A stretch of DNA of 35,388 bases from CAZHUN01 sp043801115 (GTDB lineage: Archaea > Iainarchaeota > Iainarchaeia > Iainarchaeales > UBA10191): assembly GCA_043801115.1 (NCBI GenBank), contig JAZDMJ010000029.1:1-35388 (forward strand), read 5' to 3'. The position numbers and the translations under genes are program-made. Below the pieces are notes generated by a model, which saw only the letters and a program-made list of their open reading frames with translations, ran no database searches and had not been told where the DNA came from. Positions 14,461-22,121 of this stretch are shown piece by piece; position 1 is the first letter of the stretch; the number at the start of each line of letters is the position of its first letter.

Positions 14461-15746
14461 TCTTCGTCCGCTGTTTTGAAAAATTTGTCCTTGTTTTGCA
14501 AAACGTATATGGCAACCAGAATGACGACCAAAATTCCCGCGCCGTACAAGAAAGGAGTAATGTCCGCTTCGGGCTCTACGGTGGAAGTAAAACCGTCCCG
14601 GTAAACGTTTCCCGCATTCGTCACGGCTTTGGCCGCGAACGAAACCGCGTCCGCGTACTTGTTCTGCGAATATGCAGCCGTGGCCTTGTTCCAATTCGAC
14701 TGGAATTCTTCCAGCTGGGACTGGTTCACCCACAAGTCCTTGTTGTCCGTGGAAAGTGCGGAGTCGGCGAACTGCGAGAGGGAAGAGAATTTGTTTTCCG
14801 TTACTTTTCGCAGCGAATTATTGTCGCCGTACAATGCAATATAGGCGGAAGCGCGCTGCACGCGCAAGTCCAAACCGTCCGCCGCGTTCGACGCGCTCGC
14901 CTGCGCCGAGTCGAGCAAATCATTGACGGCCGTCGTGTTGGCCAAACCAATTCCTTTCTTGTTCGAGCTTCCCTGATAGATGGAATACAATTGCTGGGGC
15001 GGCTCGGCAAGGGAAATCAAATAACTCTTTTGCGAAGATTCCATCGTCGATTTTGAAAGCAAATTCGTCAGCTGTTTTTTCAGTCCGTCATAGGCAATCG
15101 CCTTTGCTTCCAAAGAATCCAAAACCGGCTGGACGGCAACCAGCTTTGAATGGAAAGAATCCACTTTTTCGACGGCGGGAGCGGAAAGAAAATCGTTTTC
15201 CGACTCTATCGCGTCATCAATGGCCGAAGAAGCATCACCGCAAAGGGATTGGATGTCCTTCAAATTGTTCTGCATCAAAATAGCCTGCGCTCTGACTTCC
15301 AAACTGTTTCCGTCGTTTTCAATAATGGACAAGTCGCCGTCGATTTCGTTCTGCAGCAACTGTTTCAACGTATTGAAATAGCCGGACTGCGTGGAAGAAA
15401 AAATCCACTGCCCCTGCTGGACCGCGCTCGATTTCAAATTCTGGTAGCCGCGCAAGAAAGCGCCCGCGCGGAACACTTGCAAGTTCGAACTCTTTTTGGA
15501 AAGCAATTGCGGGGGGGATTTGTCCAGCACCGCGAGATAACCGGAAACCGTATTGCTCTGCAGCAACGCAATAACCCAGTATGCGGAGTTGCCGTACTGG
15601 AGGGGGGAAGTGGAAAAAATTTCGGGCGTTTCGTTCGCGTAAATCCACTGTCCGCTTTGGGCAAACTGGAGCGCTTCCTGGGACGAAATCGCGAAAGCAA
15701 TGCTTGAAAGCAATAGCAGGGCGAGAAGGACGGGTTTTCCGCGCAT
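14457..15746 (-). CDS. Secreted, C-terminally membrane-anchored helical protein, unknown function
   Basis: 429 residues. Signal peptide (about 6-19, LLALLLLSSIAFA) then a large predicted external region: an N-terminal part with repeated GQW-type segments (SGQWIYANETPEIF and QGQWIFSSTQSGYF) and a long helical middle rich in Ser, Gln, Leu and Ala. One C-terminal TM (about 399-418, FLYGAGILVVILVAIYVL) is followed by a short charged tail. Topology suggests a cell-surface protein anchored at its C-terminus. I recognise no family. Its stop shares the palindrome CTAG (14457-14460) with the stop of the GTPase gene. Confidence 0.8.
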   Translation of the reverse strand: MRGKPVLLALLLLSSIAFAISSQEALQFAQSGQWIYANETPEIFSTSPLQYGNSAYWVIALLQSNTVSGYLAVLDKSPPQLLSKKSSNLQVFRAGAFLRGYQNLKSSAVQQGQWIFSSTQSGYFNTLKQLLQNEIDGDLSIIENDGNSLEVRAQAILMQNNLKDIQSLCGDASSAIDDAIESENDFLSAPAVEKVDSFHSKLVAVQPVLDSLEAKAIAYDGLKKQLTNLLSKSTMESSQKSYLISLAEPPQQLYSIYQGSSNKKGIGLANTTAVNDLLDSAQASASNAADGLDLRVQRASAYIALYGDNNSLRKVTENKFSSLSQFADSALSTDNKDLWVNQSQLEEFQSNWNKATAAYSQNKYADAVSFAAKAVTNAGNVYRDGFTSTVEPEADITPFLYGAGILVVILVAIYVLQNKDKFFKTADED

Positions 15747-15817
15747 GAAAGAGGGAAGAAGTTCGAAGTATTAAAAACCTGCGCCAAAATCCCCGAAATC
15801 GCGCGGCATCCACGGCT

Positions 15818-15826
15818 TTTTAAATC
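15818..15826 (+). promoter_or_regulatory. TATA box of the 15862 operon
   Basis: CTTTTTAAATC lies about 40 nt before ATG 15862, predicting a short leader that includes GGAGAG (15847-15852) as a ribosome-binding site. Confidence 0.5.
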
Positions 15827-15861
15827 ATACGTTTGAAAATCTGCTTTGGAGAGAGTGGAAA

Positions 15862-16095
15862 ATGCCCAAAAAACCGCGCGACCACATCGAAAAAGCCGAA
15901 GACAGGATTTGGCACGAGTGGTTCGACAAGCTTACGGACAAAGACCACAAAGCCTACATGCAAAAACTGGGACTGGACGACGAAGACCAGGCCGAACTGC
16001 CCGAAATCGAAAAAGAACTGAACGAAATCAACTCGGGAGATACTGTACAATTGCAAGAGCAAAAACACTCTATCAAAAAGGGAAGGAAAAAGTGA
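15862..16095 (+). CDS. Small acidic helical protein, unknown function
   Basis: 77 residues, MPKKPRDHIEKAEDRIWHEW at the start, highly charged and predicted helical with a basic C-terminal tail (IKKGRKK). No recognised motif. It is followed after 4 nt by the DUF296 gene and then by thrC, so the three genes probably form one transcript from the TATA box near 15822. Codon use matches the surrounding genes, and a GGAGAG precedes the start, both of which favour a real gene. Confidence 0.65.
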   Translation: MPKKPRDHIEKAEDRIWHEWFDKLTDKDHKAYMQKLGLDDEDQAELPEIEKELNEINSGDTVQLQEQKHSIKKGRKK

Positions 16096-16099
16096 AAAC

Positions 16100-16471
16100 A
16101 TGGCCGACATTCGAATATTGAAACTCAAAGAAGACGATGATGTATTGGAAAGCGTGCAGGAATTCTGCGAAAAGGAAGGAATCAAGCTCGGAGACTTTGT
16201 TTCCGCAACGGGAAGAATGAAAGACTTCGAAATTTCCGCCTTTTCCGGACAGGGCGGAATCGAAAACAAGAGTTCGACCACTCCGCACGAAGTCGTAAAC
16301 GTTTCGGGAAAAGTGCAAAAAGCGCGCGGAGCGTTCGACATCAGCATGAAGCTCTCCCTGGCAAGGCCCGGACTGAGCACGATGCAGGGAAAACTGCTGA
16401 AAGGAAGGGCTTCGGGAAGCCTTGAAATCGCCATCCGAAACGTCAACTTGGGAAAAATCATCGAAGCGTAA
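16100..16471 (+). CDS. PPC/DUF296 domain protein
   Basis: 123 residues. The sequence runs RILKLKEDDDVLESVQEFCE, GIKLGDFVSATGRMKDFEIS, then TPHEVVNVSGKV, matching the PPC (DUF296) fold: a small beta-rich trimeric domain found alone in archaea and bacteria and fused to AT-hooks in plants. In the free-standing form GxFxSATGxxxxxxL is the recurring motif, and here it is GDFVSATGRMKDFEI. Function of the free-standing form is not settled. Gene lies 4 nt after the previous one and 4 nt before thrC. Confidence 0.8.
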   Translation: MADIRILKLKEDDDVLESVQEFCEKEGIKLGDFVSATGRMKDFEISAFSGQGGIENKSSTTPHEVVNVSGKVQKARGAFDISMKLSLARPGLSTMQGKLLKGRASGSLEIAIRNVNLGKIIEA

Positions 16472-16475
16472 CCGC

Positions 16476-17927
16476 ATGCCAGAATTCCGCTATTACAGCA
16501 CGAACAATCCGAGCGAGCAGGCGAATTTTGAAACCGCGCTCTTGAAAGGGATCGCCCCCGACTTTGGATTGTACACGCTTTCGCCGCAGGACATTCCCAA
16601 AATTTCCAAGCAACAATTGCGGGAAATGCGCTCGCAAAGCTTTGCCGAAATCTCGTTCGAAGTGCTTTCCCCTTTCACCCAAAACGAAATCCCCGAAGAC
16701 GAACTGCGCGCGCTCTTGGAAGACGCCTACAACGAGCGCATCATTCCGACAACGTTGCAAACCGTCAGCGAAAAAGAATCCATTTTGTGGCTCACGAAAG
16801 GCCCGACTTATTCGTTCAAAGACTATGCCGCGCGCTTTCTCGCCCGCACCTTGAACTATTTTTTGGGAGTGCGAGAGCTCAAAAGGACCGTTATCGTTGC
16901 CACGAGCGGAGACACGGGAGGAGCGGTGGCGGACGCCGTGCACGGGCTCGACAACATCGACAACGTCGTGTTTTTTCCGAAAGGCTCCATCAGCGAAGGA
17001 CAGCGAAGGCAAATGACTACTTTGAAGGGAAATGTATTCGCGTTCGAAGTCAACGGAGACTTCGACGTTTGCCAGGCCTTGGCCAAATCCTTAATCGGAG
17101 ACAAGATGTTCGCGGAAAGCGTTTTCGGGGACGCACAGCACTTGACTTCCGCCAACTCGATCAGCTTGGGAAGGTTATTGCCACAGGCCGTATATCCGTT
17201 TTTCGCGTTTTCTCGCCTTGCTTCCGAAAAACCTTTCGTGGCGAGCGTTCCTTCGGGAAACTTTGGAGGCATAATGGGAACAGTATTCGCGAAAGCCATG
17301 GGATTGCCCGTGCAAAAAATATTGTGCGGAGTGAACGAGAACAGGGAATTTCCAGACTTTCTTTCCACGGGAAAATACGAAGTAAGGCCTTCCATTTCTT
17401 GCCCATCTTCAGCCATGATTGTTTCCCATCCTGGAAACTTGGCCCGCCTCGTCGACTTCTACGGCGGCCACTTGTTCGACGAAAGAGATCCCGAAACGCG
17501 CAAAGTGAAACGAGAAGGCGTCATTTCGCGCATGCCCGACCTGGAACGCATGCGCAAGGACTTGTACTCTGTCAGTATTTCCAATCCCGAACACTTTCAA
17601 ACCATGAAAGAAGTGTTCGAACAACGCGGAATTATTTTGGACCCGCACGGAGCAGTCGGGTGGAAGACATTGCAATATTTCGCGCGAGACCATTCTTTTG
17701 ACCAGGCCATCGTGTACGAAACCGCCGACCCGGGAAAGTTTCCTGAAGACGTTCAAAAGGCGATTGGAATTACTCCCCCGCTCCCGCCCAAAATGCAAGC
17801 GCAAGCGGAGTCCGACGAGCGCATTTACTCCATTGAAAGCGCTCCTTTGCAGACGACGCAAGGGTTAAAGCTGAGCGACGCGCAAGTGGAAGAAGCCCAA
17901 CGCAAAATCCGGCAACTGTTCGCCTAA
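16476..17927 (+). CDS. thrC: Threonine synthase
   Basis: 483 residues from ATG 16476. Converts O-phosphohomoserine to threonine with PLP. The N-terminus MPEFRYYSTNNPSEQANFETALLKGIAPDFGLY is the short N-terminal domain of the bacterial/yeast-type enzyme. PLP Lys115 is in TYSFKDYAAR; the phosphate-binding region is ATSGDTGGAVADAV (about 140-153); VFFPKGSISEGQRRQM follows, and TSANSISLGRLLPQAVYPFFAF is diagnostic of this class. C-terminal ETADPGKFPEDV is also typical. Length and motifs are complete. Its TAA overlaps the stop of the convergent CYTH gene. Confidence 0.95.
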   Translation: MPEFRYYSTNNPSEQANFETALLKGIAPDFGLYTLSPQDIPKISKQQLREMRSQSFAEISFEVLSPFTQNEIPEDELRALLEDAYNERIIPTTLQTVSEKESILWLTKGPTYSFKDYAARFLARTLNYFLGVRELKRTVIVATSGDTGGAVADAVHGLDNIDNVVFFPKGSISEGQRRQMTTLKGNVFAFEVNGDFDVCQALAKSLIGDKMFAESVFGDAQHLTSANSISLGRLLPQAVYPFFAFSRLASEKPFVASVPSGNFGGIMGTVFAKAMGLPVQKILCGVNENREFPDFLSTGKYEVRPSISCPSSAMIVSHPGNLARLVDFYGGHLFDERDPETRKVKREGVISRMPDLERMRKDLYSVSISNPEHFQTMKEVFEQRGIILDPHGAVGWKTLQYFARDHSFDQAIVYETADPGKFPEDVQKAIGITPPLPPKMQAQAESDERIYSIESAPLQTTQGLKLSDAQVEEAQRKIRQLFA

Positions 17928-18475
17928 GCCTTTTTGTGGGCGGCAATGTATTCGTCCATTTGCTGCAAAAACTGAGCGGGCTGGATGGGATTGCACCCCA
18001 GCGCGCGCGTAATGGATTCAATGTTTGGAATATGGATTGACGAATCGTTGTTTTCGGTCAAAATTTCCACTTCCAGCATTTTGCCAAAATTTTCGACATT
18101 TTGAAGGCACACAATGTAATCAAATCCACTCAGCGGATACACGAATTCCCGCTTGTGCTTGATCCACGGCGGGTCGGGTTTGAAGTTCAGCGATTCCAGC
18201 AAAGAGTCGAACGCGTTCCACTCTTTCAAGGACGGCAGCGGAATAACTAGTTCTTTCCGGCAAACATGCGTGGGATCGCCTTCCTTGCAGACCAACTCGC
18301 AACGCTTGTCCGACCTGCGCAGTCGGACGTCAGAAGGACGGAAGCGCTTGGTGAAAATGGTTTCCTCGTTAAACATTTCCAGCTTTTTTGGAAGTTCGTT
18401 CCACAATTCGGCGAATTTTTCCTCGGACAACAGCGACTTGAGCTCGATTTCGAAAAACCATTTTCCCTCTTCCAT
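17924..18475 (-). CDS. CYTH-domain protein (triphosphate tunnel enzyme family)
   Basis: 183 residues. The signature E-x-E-x-K is at 9-13 (EIELK). Further beta-strands carry basic residues expected to line the tunnel: FTKRFRPSDVRLRRSD and WIKHKREFVY, then the acidic strand KMLEVEILTEN. CYTH enzymes act on triphosphate compounds (thiamine triphosphate, inorganic triphosphate) or make cyclic AMP; archaeal members are often triphosphatases. The exact substrate cannot be read from the sequence. Divergent from the gene at 18527 across a 51-nt spacer with one central TATA element. Confidence 0.75.
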   Translation of the reverse strand: MEEGKWFFEIELKSLLSEEKFAELWNELPKKLEMFNEETIFTKRFRPSDVRLRRSDKRCELVCKEGDPTHVCRKELVIPLPSLKEWNAFDSLLESLNFKPDPPWIKHKREFVYPLSGFDYIVCLQNVENFGKMLEVEILTENNDSSIHIPNIESITRALGCNPIQPAQFLQQMDEYIAAHKKA

Positions 18476-18498
18476 ATTCCCTCTCCAGGAGCGAATCT

Positions 18499-18504
18499 TT
18501 TAAA
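18499..18504. promoter_or_regulatory. Shared palindromic TATA element, CYTH gene / 18527 operon
   Basis: TTTAAA, identical on both strands, is 24 nt from the minus start at 18475 and 23 nt from the plus start at 18527. One element appears to serve two leaderless promoters. Confidence 0.55.
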
Positions 18505-18526
18505 CCCCGCCTGCTTATTCCAAAGC

Positions 18527-19075
18527 ATGGACTCCTGGTCGAAGAAAATCAAAGCGCTGCGGCAGGCGTTTGCCGAGCGCGAATTCTGGAAATTGAAAGA
18601 GCACAGCACGGAGTGGATTCAGGAAGCGGCCGCGTCGAACAATCCAACAATTGCAAAACTGGCCGTGCTCGCATATGCGAGTTATAAAATGCAGAGCAAG
18701 GCGCACATCGTGCAGAATCCGAAATGGAAGAACGCGCGTGCGGAGTTTTTGCAAGCAATGGACCGCGCAGAGCAATGGCTGCGGAGGAACAATTTGCAGA
18801 GCTTCCACCAGAGCCTTCAAAGCGCGGAGCAAGTGCTGATACAATTAGACCAGCAGATTGGAAATTATTCCCAAACAACTGTCAAAAAGGCCAAAATCAA
18901 GATGGCCTCGAACGCGTACGCGTTCGGAATGAGCATTGCCCAAAGTTCCGCGCTCACGGGAGCGGACTCGGACGACGTGCAAGCCTATATCGGCATTACG
19001 CGCATGCACGATGAAACTCCAATCTTTCGCGGAATCGCCGACCGCGTGCGCAAAATGGAAGAGGCCTTGAAATGA
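18527..19075 (+). CDS. Helical protein coupled to a PIN-domain gene
   Basis: 182 residues from ATG 18527, supported by the TATA element 23 nt upstream. Predicted almost wholly helical. The first two thirds are long amphipathic helices; the C-terminal part (SNAYAFGMSIAQSSALTGAD then DDVQAYIGITRMHDE) looks like a compact helix-turn-helix-type unit, but I cannot name the family. The stop overlaps the PIN gene start (ATGA), so the two are translationally coupled, which suggests a partner, inhibitor or targeting subunit for that nuclease-like protein. Confidence 0.75.
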   Translation: MDSWSKKIKALRQAFAEREFWKLKEHSTEWIQEAAASNNPTIAKLAVLAYASYKMQSKAHIVQNPKWKNARAEFLQAMDRAEQWLRRNNLQSFHQSLQSAEQVLIQLDQQIGNYSQTTVKKAKIKMASNAYAFGMSIAQSSALTGADSDDVQAYIGITRMHDETPIFRGIADRVRKMEEALK

Positions 19076-19746
19076 ATTCCATTGTGCTGGATTCGAGCAG
19101 CCTGATTTCCATTTCCAAAACCTGCCTCATCAATGTACTGCCCCGCCTCGCGGAAAAAGCGGGATTCGAGCTCGTCATTCCCTACCGCGTGGAAGAAGAA
19201 ACCGTCGAACGACCGCGCTCCATCAAACAATTCGAATTGAACGCGCTCCGCATCCAGCACTCCATCGAAAACGGCTGGCTGAAAGTGAAAAAGCTGGAAG
19301 CGGAGGGGAGAAAAAAGAGCGACGAATTCATTTCCCTGGCCAACGACTTGTTCTATACTGATTTGGGCGCGCTGTCCATCATCCAAGGAGGAGAAGCCGA
19401 AACCATCGGACTCGTCAAAGAGTCGGGCGCGAAACTGCTCGCGGTGGACGAGAGAAACACGCGCATGCTCGTCGAAGACATTGAAGGGTTGAAGAACTAT
19501 TTGCAGAAAAAGTACGGAAAAATTAGGATGAACGAAGACAACGCGGAAAAAATGAAGGAACTGGTTTCGGGAATCAATGTAATCCGTTCTTCCGAATTCA
19601 TTGCGTGGGGCTTCCGGCAGAAAATGTTCGAGCCCGACATCGCGAATTCGCTGCAGGGGCTGGAAGCGGCGCTGTATGCCGTCAAATATTCGGGCTGTTC
19701 GGTTAGCGAGCAGGAAATCCGCAATTTTTTGAAGGAAAGCCAATGA
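19072..19746 (+). CDS. PIN-domain ribonuclease-like protein
   Basis: 224 residues. Acidic PIN positions are visible: Asp7 in IVLDSSSLIS, Glu residues in YRVEEETVE, Glu in GGEAETIGLVKE, and Asp in LLAVDERNTRML. These four clusters follow the usual order D..E..E/D..D of Mg-dependent PIN nucleases. The protein is longer than a VapC toxin (about 130 residues), with an extra helical C-terminus (about 140-224). Sandwiched with 4-nt overlaps between a helical protein and a GNAT acetyltransferase. Probably an RNA-processing or regulatory nuclease; a toxin role is possible, given that upstream coupled small proteins often act as antitoxins, but this is not shown. Confidence 0.82.
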   Translation: MNSIVLDSSSLISISKTCLINVLPRLAEKAGFELVIPYRVEEETVERPRSIKQFELNALRIQHSIENGWLKVKKLEAEGRKKSDEFISLANDLFYTDLGALSIIQGGEAETIGLVKESGAKLLAVDERNTRMLVEDIEGLKNYLQKKYGKIRMNEDNAEKMKELVSGINVIRSSEFIAWGFRQKMFEPDIANSLQGLEAALYAVKYSGCSVSEQEIRNFLKESQ

Positions 19747-20168
19747 TTCGGCCCGCGAAAAAATCCGAATCGGAAGAATTGACGCGCATTATATTGCAAT
19801 ACTTTCCCTACACGAAAGCGACTGTTGAAAAAGTGGAAAAGCGATTGAAGAGTGAAAAGTTTTTGCTGTTCGTGGACAAGGCCGAAAAACTGCGCGGTTT
19901 TTTCGAGCTCGAGTTTTTGGAAAACGAGTGCCGGCTGAATGGCATCGCCGTCTATCCCGAATTCAGAAGGAAAGGAATCGGAAAAGCGCTGATGGAGCGC
20001 GCATTGGAAGAAGTGAGGAAGCGCAAGTGTTTGCGCATTTTCCTGCTCGTCCGGCCGGACAACAAGGAAGCGATTGAATTGTACGAACAATTCGATTTCA
20101 AAGAGAAAGGATTCTGGCCCAAATTGGTAGACGGAAAACAAGTGCTCGAAATGGAATTGAAGGTTTAG
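19743..20168 (+). CDS. GNAT-family N-acetyltransferase
   Basis: 141 residues. The acetyl-CoA-binding motif A is LNGIAVYPEFRRKGIGKALM, with R-R-K-G-I-G as the pyrophosphate-binding loop; motif B is EAIELYEQFDFKEKGF. Substrate could be a protein N-terminus, a small amine or a nucleotide; unknown. Overlaps the PIN gene by 4 nt as the last member of a three-gene coupled operon. Its TAG overlaps the stop of the convergent gene at 20165. Confidence 0.9.
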   Translation: MIRPAKKSESEELTRIILQYFPYTKATVEKVEKRLKSEKFLLFVDKAEKLRGFFELEFLENECRLNGIAVYPEFRRKGIGKALMERALEEVRKRKCLRIFLLVRPDNKEAIELYEQFDFKEKGFWPKLVDGKQVLEMELKV

Positions 20169-20578
20169 CGCTTGGTGGCCTGTTTTTTCAAAAACGGCAC
20201 GAGCGCGTCCAGATTCGGGTATTTGAGAAGAAAAGACGGAATGGAGTTCAAATTGCGGAAAACTATTTCCGCGCCCACTTTGCGCACCAATTTTTGAGCC
20301 CCGCCCGCGCCGACCCAATTGGCCAAAAACGAAATGTCTTTGGCAGAGTGTTTTTCCAAAAGCGGCCGAACGAACTCGGGCGAAAAGTCAATCATGAATT
20401 CGCCGGCCTTGAATGTTCCGAGCTCTTTTTCGACTTTGAGCATGAGCCGCGGGCCCAATCTCCTGCACCGTTGGATTGTTTTCGGCCCGTTGTGCGAAAT
20501 TTCCTCCAAAAATCGTTCAAATTCGGCATTTCGGGCGGAACGCCGACTCGGTTTTCTTATCCTGTCTTTGAGCGGCAT
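20165..20578 (-). CDS. Helical basic protein downstream of proS, unknown function
   Basis: 137 residues. Basic N-terminus MPLKDRIRKPSRRSARNAEF, then helical segments including LEEISHNGPKTIQRCRRLGPRLMLKVEKEL and LANWVGAGGAQKLVRKVGAE. I do not recognise a family. The start is 9 nt after the proS stop on the same strand, so it is probably cotranscribed with the tRNA synthetase. The basic N-terminus would fit RNA binding, which is only a suggestion. Confidence 0.68.
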   Translation of the reverse strand: MPLKDRIRKPSRRSARNAEFERFLEEISHNGPKTIQRCRRLGPRLMLKVEKELGTFKAGEFMIDFSPEFVRPLLEKHSAKDISFLANWVGAGGAQKLVRKVGAEIVFRNLNSIPSFLLKYPNLDALVPFLKKQATKR

Positions 20579-20587
20579 ACTGTTTTC

Positions 20588-22066
20588 CTAGTATTGAAAC
20601 GCGATATATGTAACTTCCTTCGCGGGCTTTCCGCACACGACGCAATCCGAAAAGGGCTTTTCCTTCTTGTCGACCCGAGTCCCTCGAACGGTTGCTTGGA
20701 GTTCTTTTTCCACGCGCTCCGCGCACTTGGCCCCGTCCATTTCGTTCGAGCAGAAGGAAACGCGGGCAATGTGCCGCTTTGCAAGCACGGTTTTGACCTC
20801 TTCAAAGGTTTTCGCGTCGACGATGAAGTTTTTGAATTTCTTGTCCGCCCTGCTTTTCAAATTTTTCGAAATTTCTTCGGCGGACTTTTCGACGAACTTT
20901 TCGAGCGTGGAAATTTTGACGACTTTTTTTTCGTCCGTGTCCCGACGGAATGCAATAACCTGTTTTTTGGCCAATTCGCGCGGCCCGATTTCGAAGCGGA
21001 GAGGGACTCCTTTCATTTCCCAGTAGAAGAATTTTTCGCCCGGACGCTTGTCCGAGTCGTCAACAACAACGCGGTAGCCTTTCGACTGGAAGGATTGCTG
21101 CATGGATTTGACCGCTTTCAATATTTTCTCTTCGCCTTTTCCGACAAGAATTGGAACAATCACGATTTGCTGCGGGGCGATGCCGAAGGGAAAGACGAGC
21201 CCGCGGTTGTCCGAGTGGACGGATACGACGCCGGCGAAAATGCGCGAAATGCACGGGCCGTAGCACGTGAGAAAAGCGAGTTGTTCTTTTCCGTCCTTGT
21301 CCATGAATTTGACGTTGAAGGGTTTGGAAAAATTCTGGCCCAAATTGTGCGTGGAAGGCAATTGCAGGAATTTTCCGTCCGGCATGAACGCGTCGGCCGC
21401 ATACGTATCAACCGCTCCGGCAAACTTGTCCCATTGCGGGCGACGGAAGAAAATGAACGGAAGGCCCCACTTTTCGTACAGCGTTTCCTTTGTCGTTTCC
21501 ATGTCCTCGTGCACTTGCGCCATCGCGTCTTTTTCGGTTGGAAACGCGCAATGCGCTTCAATCCAGTGGAATTCGCGCGAACGCAAAAACGGGCGTGTGG
21601 CTTTGGTTTCGTATCTCCAAATATTCGCGCGCTGGTAGGTTTTGAACGGGAGATCCTTGTACGAGCGGATCCACAATGAAAACATTTGATAAAAGGCGGT
21701 TTCGGAAGTCGGGCGGAGCGCGAGCCTTTCTTCGAGCTTGTCTCCCGAACCCGCTTCGCTCACCCAGAATACCCCCGGAGCGAACCCTTCCACGTGCTCT
21801 TTTTCCAAATAAAAGTTTTTTTCGGGAATCACGGACGGATACCAGTAGGGCGAATGGCCTTTGGCCTGCAATATTTTTTCCAAGTCGGAATACATGGCTT
21901 CCATGCTCCAAACGCTCCACGGCTGAAATACGACAAAGCCTTTCACGTTGTAGCGCAAGTCGGCCAATTCCGCCCGCTTGACGATTTCGGAAAACCATTC
22001 GCTGAAGTTTTTTTCCTTGTCGAAAGAGAATGTTACTTTCTTTTGTTCGGACGGCTTTGCCTGCAT
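20588..22066 (-). CDS. proS: Prolyl-tRNA synthetase, archaeal/eukaryotic type
   Basis: 492 residues; attaches proline to tRNA-Pro. Class II motifs: motif 2 region YQRANIWRYETK then FLRSREFHWIEAHCAF; ATP/proline region LALRPTSETAFYQMF; motif 3 SDNRGLVFPFGIAPQQIVIVP. The anticodon-binding domain follows, and then the C-terminal zinc domain characteristic of the archaeal/eukaryotic form, with Cys in FCSNEMDGAKC and CVVCGKPA, ending in the conserved C-terminal Tyr (AFQY). No bacterial INS editing domain is present. The start is supported by a TATA element 25 nt upstream, shared with the divergent ligase gene. Confidence 0.96.
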   Translation of the reverse strand: MQAKPSEQKKVTFSFDKEKNFSEWFSEIVKRAELADLRYNVKGFVVFQPWSVWSMEAMYSDLEKILQAKGHSPYWYPSVIPEKNFYLEKEHVEGFAPGVFWVSEAGSGDKLEERLALRPTSETAFYQMFSLWIRSYKDLPFKTYQRANIWRYETKATRPFLRSREFHWIEAHCAFPTEKDAMAQVHEDMETTKETLYEKWGLPFIFFRRPQWDKFAGAVDTYAADAFMPDGKFLQLPSTHNLGQNFSKPFNVKFMDKDGKEQLAFLTCYGPCISRIFAGVVSVHSDNRGLVFPFGIAPQQIVIVPILVGKGEEKILKAVKSMQQSFQSKGYRVVVDDSDKRPGEKFFYWEMKGVPLRFEIGPRELAKKQVIAFRRDTDEKKVVKISTLEKFVEKSAEEISKNLKSRADKKFKNFIVDAKTFEEVKTVLAKRHIARVSFCSNEMDGAKCAERVEKELQATVRGTRVDKKEKPFSDCVVCGKPAKEVTYIAFQY

Positions 22067-22090
22067 AGGCTTTATTGAAAAGCAAAGCCA

Positions 22091-22096
22091 TTTAAA
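22091..22096. promoter_or_regulatory. Shared palindromic TATA element, proS / DNA ligase
   Basis: TTTAAA is 25 nt from the proS start at 22066 and 26 nt from the ligase start at 22122. The 55-nt spacer has no other strong AT box, so both leaderless transcripts probably use it. Confidence 0.6.
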
Positions 22097-22121
22097 AGCC
22101 TAAAAGCCTCTCTTTGAATAT

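Noticed and set aside
14515..14545. Another ATGACGACC, similar to a C-like box
   Set aside because: It lies inside a coding region, and no CCGA box follows at guide distance.
20294..21679. 461-residue plus-strand frame opposite proS
   Set aside because: Shadow of proS with no recognisable motif; the minus strand encodes all synthetase motifs.
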